This document shows, one piece after another, positions 8,745 to 17,652 of a stretch of DNA of 64,000 nt. The position numbers were made by a program, and so were the translations under genes. This stretch comes from Crossiella sp. S99.2 (GTDB lineage: Bacteria > Actinomycetota > Actinomycetes > Mycobacteriales > Pseudonocardiaceae): the NCBI RefSeq assembly GCF_023094165.1, contig NZ_JALMDK010000002.1:571541-635540 (forward strand), in the 5' to 3' direction. The notes beneath the pieces are model-generated. The model saw only the letters and a program-made list of their open reading frames with translations, was not told the DNA's origin and searched no databases. How positions within the stretch are numbered: the stretch's first letter is position 1; each line of letters begins with the position of its first letter.

Positions 8745-9497
8745 TCAGCCCTGGCAGCTGACGCGGTACTCCGTCGGGGTGCGGCCGGTCAGCTCCAGGA
8801 AGGCCGCGTTGAACGCCGACAGGGAGGAGTACCCGACCTGGAAGGCCACCGCGGTCACCGGCGCGTCCCCGGCCACCAGCTCCTCGATCGCGCGCGCCAG
8901 CCGCATCCGGCGCAACACCGCCCGCCAGGTCATCCCGGTCTCCCCGGCGAACCGGCGGGCCAGCGAGCGGGGCGTCAGCCCCACCCGCGCCGCCACCTCC
9001 TTGAAGCGCACTTCCTCGCCGAGCCGCGCCTCGGTCAGTCGCAGCGCCAGCCGCAACTCCGGTGACCGCCCCTCGGGGATGGTGACCGGGCTGGGCTGTT
9101 CGGCCAGCCGCCAGGTCACCGCGGCCAGGGCGGCGAACATGGTCTCCGCGTAGGGCGGCAGCACCTGCTCGGGATCACCCCACCCGCCGCACTCGGCCAC
9201 CAGGCACCGGGCCAGCGGGCTGAGGTCGAACACGGCCAGCGGCGCGGGCGGGGGCGGGGCGAACCCGGTGTCGAAGAGCACCGAGGCCGTGCGAACCGGC
9301 CGCGGAATGCTCACCTGGATCGGCCGCCCCGCCTCCACCAGCGCGGCCCTGGCCGGCGGCAGCAGCCACACCTGGCCCTCCGCCGCCAGCCGCAGGGCCC
9401 CAGCCGAGGCGTACAGCAGGTAGTGCCGGTCGGTGCGGAGTTCCCTGGCAGGCCCGGCCTCGACCTCCCGCACGAAGCTGTACGCCTTGGCCGTCAT
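8745..9497 (-). CDS. AraC-family transcriptional regulator
   Basis: 250 aa from the ATG at 9497, which overlaps the stop of the upstream monooxygenase gene as ATGA. The N-terminal half is a cupin-like ligand-binding domain (YLLYASAGALRLAAEGQVWL). The C-terminal half has the two AraC helix-turn-helix motifs, ending with the family signature (QVGYSSLSAFNAAFLELTGR, then TPTEYR). It probably regulates its own operon of monooxygenase, regulator and AhpD; the inducer is unknown. Confidence 0.9.
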   Translation of the reverse strand: MTAKAYSFVREVEAGPARELRTDRHYLLYASAGALRLAAEGQVWLLPPARAALVEAGRPIQVSIPRPVRTASVLFDTGFAPPPPAPLAVFDLSPLARCLVAECGGWGDPEQVLPPYAETMFAALAAVTWRLAEQPSPVTIPEGRSPELRLALRLTEARLGEEVRFKEVAARVGLTPRSLARRFAGETGMTWRAVLRRMRLARAIEELVAGDAPVTAVAFQVGYSSLSAFNAAFLELTGRTPTEYRVSCQG

Positions 9498-9793
9498 CCG
9501 ATCTCGACCGGCTCGGCCAGGAACCGCCTGCTCACCGGCGCCCCGACGGTGAGCGGCCGGACCACCGCGCCGAAGCTGGCGAAGGACTCCGAGGCCAGGT
9601 AGCCGCGGAAGGACTCCACGTCTGCCCACTCGTGCAGCACGGTGATCTGCCCGTCGTCCTCCCTCGAGGCGAAGACCCGGAAATCGCGGTTGCCCGGCAT
9701 GGCCCGCACCCGGTCCCGTTCGGCGTCGAACTGGGCGAGCGCGGCGACCCGGTCGGCGGGCGCGGTGCGGAAATCTACGGTGGCGATCAACAT
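9494..9793 (-). CDS. Antibiotic biosynthesis monooxygenase-domain protein
   Basis: 99 aa, a single ABM/dimeric alpha-beta barrel domain (MLIATVDFRTAPADRVAALA, then ITVLHEWADVESFRGYLAS). The start at 9793 has a strong GAGGAGG. Family members are small quinone or polyketide monooxygenases or heme/quinol-handling proteins. It is the first gene of the operon with the AraC regulator and ahpD, which suggests a role in redox or quinone stress. Confidence 0.85.
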   Translation of the reverse strand: MLIATVDFRTAPADRVAALAQFDAERDRVRAMPGNRDFRVFASREDDGQITVLHEWADVESFRGYLASESFASFGAVVRPLTVGAPVSRRFLAEPVEIG

Positions 9794-9892
9794 GTGGACC
9801 TCCTCTGTCGTGGTTGCTGAGGAAATCCTCGCCCGGATGCCACCTGTCATGCTGCCGTCAGTCTGACAGATTCACGCTGCTATCGGACAGCC

Positions 9893-10573
9893 CTAATCCA
9901 GCAGTTCGGCCACCCACACCCGCCGCTCCGGCTGCCACCGCGTCTGCCCACCCCCGGTGAAGTGCACCGCGATCAGGCCGTCCGTCCACGGCGTCGCCGA
10001 CTCCACCCGCGCCACCGGCCCGATCTGGCCGTACCGCCGCACGAACATCCCCTCGGCCAGCTCCGCCGCGGTGATCCGCACGTGGTTGCGCACGCGGGAG
10101 GCGGGCCGCAGCTTGACCACGGTGAGCCTCCAGAGGCCGTAGCCCAGCGCCGCGGTCAGCAGCGGCCACAGCGGGCTGCCCGCCAGGAAGCCCAGCGACA
10201 CCAGGAAACCGCCGACGGCGCTGAGCAGACCCGAGCTGACCGGCCGGTTGCCGATGAGCAGCCAGCCGTGGGTGCGCACCAGCCCGTTGCCAAGCTGCCC
10301 GCGCCAGGAGCCGTGGCCTGCCGGGATCTCGTCCGCGGTGAAGGCCATGGTGGACGGGGTGTCGGCGGCCGCGGCGGCCCGGTCCACGGTCGCGTCGTCG
10401 ACCGGGAACCGGTGGCTGCACGCGGTGCAGGCCAGGGTCAGACCGGTGCCCGCCTCCCGGTCGCTGAACAGGCCGAGCACCCCGTGCCCCTGCGGACAGC
10501 GGTAGGCCACCGGATTGGTCGGTGTCTGCCAGGCACGCAGCGCGCGCACCGCGTCGGTCGCATTCGTCATCAC
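9893..10573 (-). CDS. Membrane-associated zinc-ribbon protein, unknown function
   Basis: 226 aa. An N-terminal zinc ribbon is formed by CPQGHG (about residue 25) and CTACSH (about 49). A hydrophobic pair (LLSAVGGFLVSLGFLAG and PLWPLLTAALGYGLWRLTVV, about residues 118-155) is probably two membrane helices, and a C-terminal beta domain follows. The GTG at 10573 overlaps the upstream stop by 4 bp; an ATG directly follows at 10570. Cotranscribed with the Pro-rich membrane protein. Function unknown. Confidence 0.7.
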   Translation of the reverse strand: MMTNATDAVRALRAWQTPTNPVAYRCPQGHGVLGLFSDREAGTGLTLACTACSHRFPVDDATVDRAAAAADTPSTMAFTADEIPAGHGSWRGQLGNGLVRTHGWLLIGNRPVSSGLLSAVGGFLVSLGFLAGSPLWPLLTAALGYGLWRLTVVKLRPASRVRNHVRITAAELAEGMFVRRYGQIGPVARVESATPWTDGLIAVHFTGGGQTRWQPERRVWVAELLD

Positions 10574-11109
10574 GCGGACCTCCAGCGCAACCGGCCGTCA
10601 CTGGCCGGGGCGCACACCATCGGTTTGCCGGTCTTGGACACCCCGGTCGCGCCCGCGGTCGAGCAGAACGCGCCGGGAGTCACCACTCCGGCAGGCGGCT
10701 TCTGGCTGCTGGGCGGAGGCGGCGGCTTCGGCGTGCTGGCCCTGGTCGTCCGCGGCGGTGGCGGTGGCGCGGCCTTGGTGGTCCGGCCGCCGGGCGGGGC
10801 AGGTGGCGGCTCCGCCGAGGTCGGCGGGACCGGCTCGGTGCTGCTGACCGGGGTGGTCGTGCCGGTGGCCGAGCTGAGGACGACGCTGGTCGTGGTGGTC
10901 CCGGCGGTCGTGGCGGACAGCGGGATGGTCGACCCGGCGGGCGTGGCGGCCACACTGGTCACCGGCGGCAGCGGACCGCGGACCGCGCCCACCGTGCCGA
11001 TCAGCCCGATCAGCAGCAGCAACCCGCCGGCGAAGATCGACAGTCCACGTTTCCAGTTGGCGGTCGACCACCACCAGAGGCGAAACCGCCCAGGTTCCTC
11101 TTCAGGCAC
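10570..11109 (-). CDS. Single-pass membrane protein with Pro/Thr-rich stalk
   Basis: 179 aa. A short cytoplasmic N-terminus is followed by one membrane helix at about residues 23-43 (LSIFAGGLLLLIGLIGTVGA). Then comes a long Ser/Thr/Pro low-complexity stalk (about 50-143) and a small C-terminal module with two cysteines (GAFCSTAG and KPMVCAP, ending RLRW). This terminal module recurs at the end of many actinobacterial surface proteins in my recollection. It is translationally coupled to the following zinc-ribbon gene. Probably displayed at the cell surface; function unknown. Confidence 0.72.
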   Translation of the reverse strand: MPEEEPGRFRLWWWSTANWKRGLSIFAGGLLLLIGLIGTVGAVRGPLPPVTSVAATPAGSTIPLSATTAGTTTTSVVLSSATGTTTPVSSTEPVPPTSAEPPPAPPGGRTTKAAPPPPPRTTRASTPKPPPPPSSQKPPAGVVTPGAFCSTAGATGVSKTGKPMVCAPASDGRLRWRSA

Positions 11110-11285
11110 TTCGACCCCTTGCTGTCCCGATTTACCGAGCAGAGATGGTTATCAGGTCGCCGAACCATCGCCCGTTGTTACCGGGTTCGACCAATCGGGT
11201 TCGAAATGGTCTCGATCGCCCGGATGCCGAAACGTCCTGGCCCGTTCGGTCGAAAAGACAACCTAGGGGCGAGAGGGGACTGCGG

Positions 11286-14200
11286 GTGACCACGACTGTC
11301 GACACGCGGATTGAGGCTGTCCGGCGCCGGGCCGAGGACTGGGCTGATGAGCTGATCGATCTGAGCCACCGGAACACGCTGTTGCGCTACAAGGACAGCA
11401 AGACCGGGACGGTGGACCTGACCGAGGCCGACCCGGCCGCGCTCACCGCGTTGTTCGGGCTCCGCAAGACAAAACTGGGCCTGCTGCTCACCGATCCGGA
11501 AGCGCACAAGAAAGCCTGCGCGAGTGCCAGGACACTGCGCCGGAAGATCATCGCGTTGCAGGAGGAGCAGGGCGTCGAGGCCGGTTACCTGGCCAATGGC
11601 CTGCTCTGCGTGGAACCACCGGTCACCAGGGGCACCACCCCGGTGCAGCGGCTGCGCGCCCCGTTGCTCATGCAGAGCGTCGAGGTGCACGCGCGCACGG
11701 CGGCCGAGACGGATTTCACCCTGGAACTCACCGGCGAGGCCGAGATCAATCCGGTGCTGCTTTACGCGCTCAACCGGGACTTCGGCGTGGACATCGACGC
11801 CGAGGAGGTCGCGGAGAAAATCACCGCGCTGCTCGCCGAGATCGAGGATCCGATCATCCGGCTGGAACGCGCTTATCAGGCAATCGCCGAGATCACCGGT
11901 CAGCAACGATTGGCGACAACTCTGGAGAAGCGCGTTCTGCTCGGCGTGTTCAGCTTCGACAAGCTGCCGATGGTGCGCGACCTGCAGAACTCGATTGCCT
12001 TGCTGGCCGAACACGACATCATCGCCGCGGCCGCCGGACACGCACCGGCGATCGCCGCACTTCGTGATGTGCCAACCACGGACGGACTGCCGGATGCGAA
12101 CACGATCCGGCCGGCCGAGGAGTTCCTGGTGCAGGACACCGACTCCTCCCAGCAACGGGCCATCACCGCGGCGCTGGCCGGAAAGCACGCGATCATCGAG
12201 GGCCCGCCGGGGACCGGGAAGAGCCAGACCATCGCCAACGTCATCGCGGGGATGGCGGCCCGCGGCAAGCGGGTGCTGTTCGTGGCGGAGAAGCGGGCCG
12301 CGATCGAGGCGGTCACCCAGCGGTTGGCACAGGTCGGCCTGGACGGGCTGGTGTTCGATCTGCACGAGCAGCGGATCAACCGCAAGCGGGTGGCCCAGCA
12401 GATCTCCGACCGGCTGGACGAGGCGGGCCGGGTGCTCTCGCCCCAGCTCGGCGACCTGCACGAGCGGCTGGTGCAGCGCCGGAGCGAAGCACAGGCGCAT
12501 CCGGCCGAGCTGCACCAGGTCCGGGAGCCCTGGGGTGTCTCCGCCTTCGACGTCCAGTGCCGGTTGCTGGACCTGCCCGCCGGCGCGGCCAGCCGGGTCA
12601 GGTTCGGCGCGGCCGAACTGACCAGGCTCACCGGCGACGACCTGTCCAGCCTGGTCGACGCGGTGAAGAACTTCGTCGACCTCGGGGGGCCGCGGGTTCG
12701 CCGTGGTGATTCGCCGTGGTCGCAGTCAGCCGTGGTCAGCGCGGAGGAGGTGCGAACCGTGCTGGCCAGCCTGAACGAACTGGCAGGCACCGGCCTGCGT
12801 GAGGCCAGGAGCGAGTTGCGGGCACTCGTCGGCCGGGCGGGGCTGCGCAGGCCGGAGACCATGAACGGCTGGCAGGACATCCTCGCGCTGCTCAACGACG
12901 TCACCGGATCGGTGGCCGCGTTCACCGACCAGGTGTTCAGCACCGAGCTGGACCGCTGGCGCTACGCCACCGCGGATCGTCGCTGGCGCAAGGCGAACCA
13001 GCAGCCGATCGGTTTCTGGGCCCGGCGTGCGCTGTGCAAGGAGATCCGGTCGATGAGCCAGCACGGCTTGCGGGACAAGAGATCCCTGCACGAGGCACTG
13101 AACGCCGCGGTGAACCAGCGCGATCGCTGGCGGGCCGCCGCCGTCGACGGCGGCGAACCGGCCTCGGTGTTCGGACTGGCCGATGCCACCCAGCGGTACG
13201 CGCACTGGCGGGATCAACTCGCCGCGGTCTCGCTGTGCGCGCGGCTGGACAACGTGGACGCCACCCCGACCGCGGAGGTCGACGACCGGGTGGCCGCGCT
13301 GCGTGGCGACGTCGACACCCTGCACCGCATGCCGGAGCTGAACGCGCTGACCGCCAGGCTGGAGAGCCTGGGACTCGGCCAGCTGCTGGACGAGGTGACC
13401 GAGCGGGCGGCGGATCCGGCAACGGCCGAGCAGGTCTTCCGGTGGGCCTGGCTGACCTCGGTGCTCGAGGAGCTGAAGCTGCGGGTGCCACGGCTGGCCC
13501 GGTTCGCCGGAGCGCAGCACTCCCGGCTGGTCGAGGAATTCCGCACCGCCGACGAGCAGCACCGCCGGAGTTCGGCCGACCGGGTGCGGCGGGTGCTGGC
13601 CACCAGACTGCGCGAGGTCAGCGACGCCCATCCCGATCAGCGCAGGCTGGTGCGGGACCAGGCGGCGCGCAGACGCGGCCACATGTCCTTGCGCAGGCTG
13701 GTCGAGAAGAGTTCCGACGTGCTGCTGGCCGCCTTCCCCTGCTGGGCGATGTCGCCACTGGTGGTCAGTCGGGTGCTGCCCGCGGCCAAGCTGTTCGACC
13801 TGGTCATCTTCGACGAGGCCAGCCAGGTGGAGCCGCACGACGCGATGGCCTCGATCATGCGCGGCCGCAGGCTGGTGGTGGCCGGGGACGACAAGCAGTT
13901 GCCGCCCTCGGACTTCTTCCGCCGCACCCTCAGCGGCGCGGACACCACCGAGGACGAGGAGGACGAAGGCGACCTGCGCGTCTACGAGTCGATCCTGGAA
14001 CGGCTGAAGAGCCTGATCCCCGACCCCGACCACTACCTGCTGCGCTGGCACTACCGCAGCCGGGACGAACGGCTGATCGCCTTCTCCAACAAGGAGATCT
14101 ACCAGGAGAGCCTGGTGACCTTCCCCGGTGCGCAGGCGGTGAGCCCGCTGAGCCTGCACGTGGTGGACGGGGTGGCCAGACCGGGCCAGGACGGTTCGGC

Positions 14201-15341
14201 GGTGGCCGAGGTCGACGAGGTGGTCCGGCTGGTGCTGGCGCACGCCGAGCAGCGGCCGGCGGAGAGCCTCGGCGTGATCGCGATGAGTCAGAAGCACGCC
14301 GACCGGATCGACGCGGCACTGCGGGCGGCGCGGCCGGGGCGGCCGGAGCTGGACGGGTTCTTCTCCGATGAGAAGAGCCTGGCCGAGCGGTTCTTCGTGA
14401 AGAACCTGGAACGGGTGCAGGGCGATGAGCGGGACGCGATCATCCTCAGCATCGGCTACGCCAAGAAGGCCGACGGCAGGCTGCCGATGAACTTCGGCCC
14501 GGTGAACAAGGAGGGCGGCCAGCGGCGGCTCAACGTCGCGGTGACCAGGGCCAAACGCCGGATGAGCGTGGTCAGCTCGTTCTCCCACCTGGATCTGGAC
14601 CAGAACCGGACCAGCGCGCTGCCGCATCCAGGGGTGGAGTTGCTGCGCCGGTTCCTCGCCTTCGCCGCGACCGGCGGTGAGCTGGACCTGGTCGGCACGG
14701 TCGGCGATGCCGAGCTGAACGGGTTCGAGCGCGCGGTGCTGCACGCGCTGGTGGCCGCGGGCGTGCCGGTGACCCCGCAGTGGGGTGTCTCGGGCTACCG
14801 GATCGACTTCGCGCTGGCCCACCCGGACCAGCCAGGCCGGATGGTGCTCGCGGTGGAGACCGACGGCGAGCGCTACCACCGCGCGCACACCGCCAGGGAC
14901 CGGGACCGGTTGCGGCAGAACCACCTGGAGCAGCTCGGCTGGCGGTTCCACCGGCTGTGGTCCACCGAGTGGTTCCGCGATCCCGCGGCCGAGACCGAGC
15001 GCATCACCCGCGCCTGGCGGCAGGCGGTGGCCGAGGCCGACCGTGCCCCCGACCCCAGACCGGCCCCGGTGGACCGGCCCGTCCCGGCGCCGGAGAACGG
15101 CCTGCCGCGCGGCGAGCGACCGGACGTCCCGAGCGGATTCAAGATCGCGGAGTACTCCGACCGGGAGCTGCTGGCGGTGGCTCGCTGGCTGCTGCGGGAC
15201 GGCCTTGAGCGGGAACGGGACACCCGGCTGGAGGAGGTCATGCGCGAACTGGGTTTCCAGCGCCGGGGCAAGAACATCGTGGACCGGATCAACCTGGCCC
15301 TGGAACAGGCCCAGACCGAACGCGAGCGCAGGGGGCTGTGA
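11286..15341 (+). CDS. DUF4011-helicase-nuclease protein (Hhe-like antiphage candidate)
   Basis: 1351 aa from GTG 11286 (GAGAGGGG just upstream; the longer frame from 11145 lacks support). The N-terminal region (about 1-280) begins with the DUF4011 signature DELIDLSHRNTLLRYKDSK. The superfamily 1 helicase has Walker A GPPGTGKS (306-313), FDEASQ with D843/E844, and late motifs QGDERDAIILS and NVAVTRAKRR. A PD-(D/E)XK/Vsr-like nuclease domain follows (D1174 in RIDFAL, E1191 in VETDGERYH), then a short C-terminal domain. The same order, DUF4011-helicase-Vsr, is the reported single-gene defence system Hhe. It overlaps the next gene by 4 bp. Confidence 0.88.
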   Translation: MTTTVDTRIEAVRRRAEDWADELIDLSHRNTLLRYKDSKTGTVDLTEADPAALTALFGLRKTKLGLLLTDPEAHKKACASARTLRRKIIALQEEQGVEAGYLANGLLCVEPPVTRGTTPVQRLRAPLLMQSVEVHARTAAETDFTLELTGEAEINPVLLYALNRDFGVDIDAEEVAEKITALLAEIEDPIIRLERAYQAIAEITGQQRLATTLEKRVLLGVFSFDKLPMVRDLQNSIALLAEHDIIAAAAGHAPAIAALRDVPTTDGLPDANTIRPAEEFLVQDTDSSQQRAITAALAGKHAIIEGPPGTGKSQTIANVIAGMAARGKRVLFVAEKRAAIEAVTQRLAQVGLDGLVFDLHEQRINRKRVAQQISDRLDEAGRVLSPQLGDLHERLVQRRSEAQAHPAELHQVREPWGVSAFDVQCRLLDLPAGAASRVRFGAAELTRLTGDDLSSLVDAVKNFVDLGGPRVRRGDSPWSQSAVVSAEEVRTVLASLNELAGTGLREARSELRALVGRAGLRRPETMNGWQDILALLNDVTGSVAAFTDQVFSTELDRWRYATADRRWRKANQQPIGFWARRALCKEIRSMSQHGLRDKRSLHEALNAAVNQRDRWRAAAVDGGEPASVFGLADATQRYAHWRDQLAAVSLCARLDNVDATPTAEVDDRVAALRGDVDTLHRMPELNALTARLESLGLGQLLDEVTERAADPATAEQVFRWAWLTSVLEELKLRVPRLARFAGAQHSRLVEEFRTADEQHRRSSADRVRRVLATRLREVSDAHPDQRRLVRDQAARRRGHMSLRRLVEKSSDVLLAAFPCWAMSPLVVSRVLPAAKLFDLVIFDEASQVEPHDAMASIMRGRRLVVAGDDKQLPPSDFFRRTLSGADTTEDEEDEGDLRVYESILERLKSLIPDPDHYLLRWHYRSRDERLIAFSNKEIYQESLVTFPGAQAVSPLSLHVVDGVARPGQDGSAVAEVDEVVRLVLAHAEQRPAESLGVIAMSQKHADRIDAALRAARPGRPELDGFFSDEKSLAERFFVKNLERVQGDERDAIILSIGYAKKADGRLPMNFGPVNKEGGQRRLNVAVTRAKRRMSVVSSFSHLDLDQNRTSALPHPGVELLRRFLAFAATGGELDLVGTVGDAELNGFERAVLHALVAAGVPVTPQWGVSGYRIDFALAHPDQPGRMVLAVETDGERYHRAHTARDRDRLRQNHLEQLGWRFHRLWSTEWFRDPAAETERITRAWRQAVAEADRAPDPRPAPVDRPVPAPENGLPRGERPDVPSGFKIAEYSDRELLAVARWLLRDGLERERDTRLEEVMRELGFQRRGKNIVDRINLALEQAQTERERRGL

Positions 15342-16189
15342 TGTTCCGGTTGGACCCGAAGACCGTGGAGCGGCTGGCGCGGACCATCTGCGATCTGGAC
15401 GGCCCGTACGAACGCCGCGGCCGGGAGCTGGAGACGCTGCTGGCGCACGCGGGCTGGCGCAACCCGCCGGACTACGACGGCAGCCCCCGGGTGCCCTGGC
15501 TGACCGAGGAGCTGAACGCGCGGGCGGGCGACCGCGGCGAGGTCGAACGACTGCTGTGCCGGGTCTGCGATCCGCTGGAGTACGAGGGCGGGGCGGAGTC
15601 CGCGGCGGCGGTGCGGCAGGAGATCAACCGGGTGCTGGCGCCGGAGCGGCTGGTGGTCAGCCACGCCGACGGCAGACCGGTGCTCGGCGAGCTGCTGCCC
15701 GATCGCGCGGTTCCGGTGTACGTGCAGACCAGCGAGCTGGAAGGCAGGCTGCTGCGGCTGATCGAGGATCGCGAATCGGTCGACCTGCTGGTGTCCAGGG
15801 CGGCCGAGGCGAAGATCTGCGAGTCCAACGGCGCGTACGTGATGGCGCTCATCGGCATCGGCAGCTTTGTCGAGGGCGTGTTGTTCTCGGTGCTGACCGA
15901 ACGGGACGAGGAGATCAGGGAGCTGGGTTTCGCCAACGGGCACAACGGAAAACGGATCCCGGCCGATCGCGCGCCGTTGCAGCGGCTGATCGACGTGGCG
16001 CACGAGAAGGGCTGGATCCAGATGGATGCCAAGGAGTTCGCGCACAAGGTTCGGGACTACCGCAACTTCGTGCACCCGCGCGCGCAGATCGACAAGGGCC
16101 TGGTGCCGGACCGGGACACGCTGATGATGTGCTGGGCCCCGGTGCAGGCCGTGCTCAACGACCTGGAGGCCGCGCTGCTGCCGCGCTGA
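15338..16189 (+). CDS. HEPN-like partner of the helicase-nuclease
   Basis: 283 aa, starting at GTG 15338 (overlap GTGA) or ATG 15341. The N-terminal half (about 1-140) is alpha/beta with no recognised motif. The C-terminal half is helical and contains RDYRNFVHP, where R239 and H246 form an RX6H motif of the kind found in HEPN RNases and Abi-like C-terminal domains. Tight coupling to the Hhe-like gene suggests a two-component defence unit in which this could be an RNase effector or a sensor. Function inferred only. Confidence 0.72.
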   Translation: MMFRLDPKTVERLARTICDLDGPYERRGRELETLLAHAGWRNPPDYDGSPRVPWLTEELNARAGDRGEVERLLCRVCDPLEYEGGAESAAAVRQEINRVLAPERLVVSHADGRPVLGELLPDRAVPVYVQTSELEGRLLRLIEDRESVDLLVSRAAEAKICESNGAYVMALIGIGSFVEGVLFSVLTERDEEIRELGFANGHNGKRIPADRAPLQRLIDVAHEKGWIQMDAKEFAHKVRDYRNFVHPRAQIDKGLVPDRDTLMMCWAPVQAVLNDLEAALLPR

Positions 16190-16190
16190 C

Positions 16191-16979
16191 TCAGCCCAGC
16201 CAGGGCTTGCTGATCCGCTCCCAGGTCCCGTCGTGCAGGGCCAGGTTCAGCCACTGGTCGACCCACTGCTGGAACACCACATCGCCCAGTGGCAGCAGGT
16301 ACGCCTTCTCGCTGAAGGTGAACGGCGCCTCCGGGTGCACCGCGCACAACTCCGGGCGTTGCTTTGCCTGCCAACGGGTTTCGGTCGCATCGGTCATCAT
16401 CAGGTCCACCCGGCCGGCCACGATCTCGTCGAAGATCGTGTTGTTGTCCGGGTGCAGGACGATGGTGGCGCGCTTGAGGTTGGCGCGGGCGAACTGCTCG
16501 TTGGTGCCGCCGGGGTTGACCACCGCGCGCACGCCGGGCTGGTCGATCCGGTCCAGGGTCTGGAAGCGGTCCTTGTGCTCGCAGCGGGTGATCGGGGTTT
16601 TGCCGTCGCGCACGTAGGGCTTGCTGAAGAAGGCCTGCCGGGCGCGGTCCAGGGTGATCGAGATGCCGCCGACGGCGATGTCGCAGTGCCTGCGGAAGTC
16701 GGGCAGCAGGGTGGACCAGGTGGTGGGGACGATCTTGAGGCGGACGCCGAGGCGGGTGGCCAGGTCGCGGGCCAGGTCCAGGTCGATGCCGGTCCAGCTG
16801 CCGTCCGGGGCGCGGTAGGTGAACGGGCGGTAGTCGCCGGTGCTGCACACCCGCAGCTCACCGCGCGCGGTCACCAGGTCCAGGCGGCCGCGCGCCCCGG
16901 CGTCACCGGCCGGGGCGGCGGCGGAGACTCCGCCGATCAGCAACAGGCCAAGCACCAGCGGCAGGATCCTGGACCTCAT
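16191..16979 (-). CDS. Periplasmic-type solute-binding protein, cyclohexadienyl dehydratase (PheC)-like
   Basis: 262 aa with an N-terminal signal peptide (MRSRILPLVLGLLLIGGVSA, cleavage near residue 21-24). The rest is a class 3 bacterial solute-binding fold (STGDYRPFTYRAPDGSWTG, then GISITLDRARQAFFSKPYV). VVNPGGTNEQFARANL and DLMMTDATETRWQ are typical of the secreted cyclohexadienyl dehydratase PheC branch, which converts prephenate/arogenate, rather than of amino-acid transporters. No transporter genes adjoin. Converges on the defence pair with 1 bp between them. Confidence 0.8.
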   Translation of the reverse strand: MRSRILPLVLGLLLIGGVSAAAPAGDAGARGRLDLVTARGELRVCSTGDYRPFTYRAPDGSWTGIDLDLARDLATRLGVRLKIVPTTWSTLLPDFRRHCDIAVGGISITLDRARQAFFSKPYVRDGKTPITRCEHKDRFQTLDRIDQPGVRAVVNPGGTNEQFARANLKRATIVLHPDNNTIFDEIVAGRVDLMMTDATETRWQAKQRPELCAVHPEAPFTFSEKAYLLPLGDVVFQQWVDQWLNLALHDGTWERISKPWLG

Positions 16980-16994
16980 CGGCGCGCTCCCAAC

Positions 16995-17600
16995 TCACAC
17001 GGGGTGATAAGCGGAGCCTTCGATCTTGCCCTGCTGACACACCGGCCCGAAAGACCAGCCGAGTTCGAACGGCGTGCGTTCGTCCGGCGGGATCACGCTG
17101 ATCTTGGCCGGGGCGGGCTGGCACGGGCCGGAGGTCGGCTCGCCTGGACCGGGCACCGCGCCCCAGTGCAGGTCCTTGCCCGCCTTGCCGCCGGGGCGCA
17201 GCGTCACCAGCTTTGGTCCCGGGGTGGCCTTGCGCTCCAGCTGGGTGCGCAGCGCGTTGCCCGAACCGTCCAGCAGCGCCAGGCCGCCGTAGCCGTAGAG
17301 CGTGCAGTTGGCCTTGCCGGTATTGGTCACCAGCAGCGTCGCGTAGCGCTGCCCGGCGCCGGGATCACCGGCCTTCAGCTCGCCGCGCAGCGTCGCCGCG
17401 GTGCACCGGCCGACCTGCGCCGCCGCGGTCACCTCGGGCGGCTGTTCCCTGGCCGGCGGAGTGCTGCTCGGACTGGCCGCCGGGCTGCTGCTCGCCGTGG
17501 CACTGCTCGGCGTGCCGCTGCCAGGGGACTGGGCGGCCGGCTGGCCGCAGGCGGCGAGCAGGGTCAGCGCGGACAGTGCCAGCAAAGGTCGGATGCGCAC
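16995..17600 (-). CDS. DUF4232-type lipoprotein
   Basis: 201 aa from GTG 17600 with GGGAGGAG upstream. A lipobox (LTLLAAC, Cys at about residue 19) is followed by a Ser/Pro/Ala linker (about 20-52). A beta-sandwich domain of DUF4232 type begins with GRCTAATLRGEL and includes LLVTNTGKANCTLYGYGG and a second cysteine pair (GPCQ, GPVCQQ). Likely anchored on the outer face of the membrane. It lies 15 bp upstream of the PheC-like gene on the same strand. Function unknown. Confidence 0.82.
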   Translation of the reverse strand: MRIRPLLALSALTLLAACGQPAAQSPGSGTPSSATASSSPAASPSSTPPAREQPPEVTAAAQVGRCTAATLRGELKAGDPGAGQRYATLLVTNTGKANCTLYGYGGLALLDGSGNALRTQLERKATPGPKLVTLRPGGKAGKDLHWGAVPGPGEPTSGPCQPAPAKISVIPPDERTPFELGWSFGPVCQQGKIEGSAYHPV

Positions 17601-17652
17601 GTCAGGTCTCCTCCCGAGTCGGCCCCCTCGGGTTTCCCGCTGCCGGTGATCT

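Noticed and set aside
16191..16979. Amino-acid ABC transporter operon
   Set aside because: There are no permease or ATPase genes next to the binding protein, and its motifs fit the PheC-like enzyme branch better.
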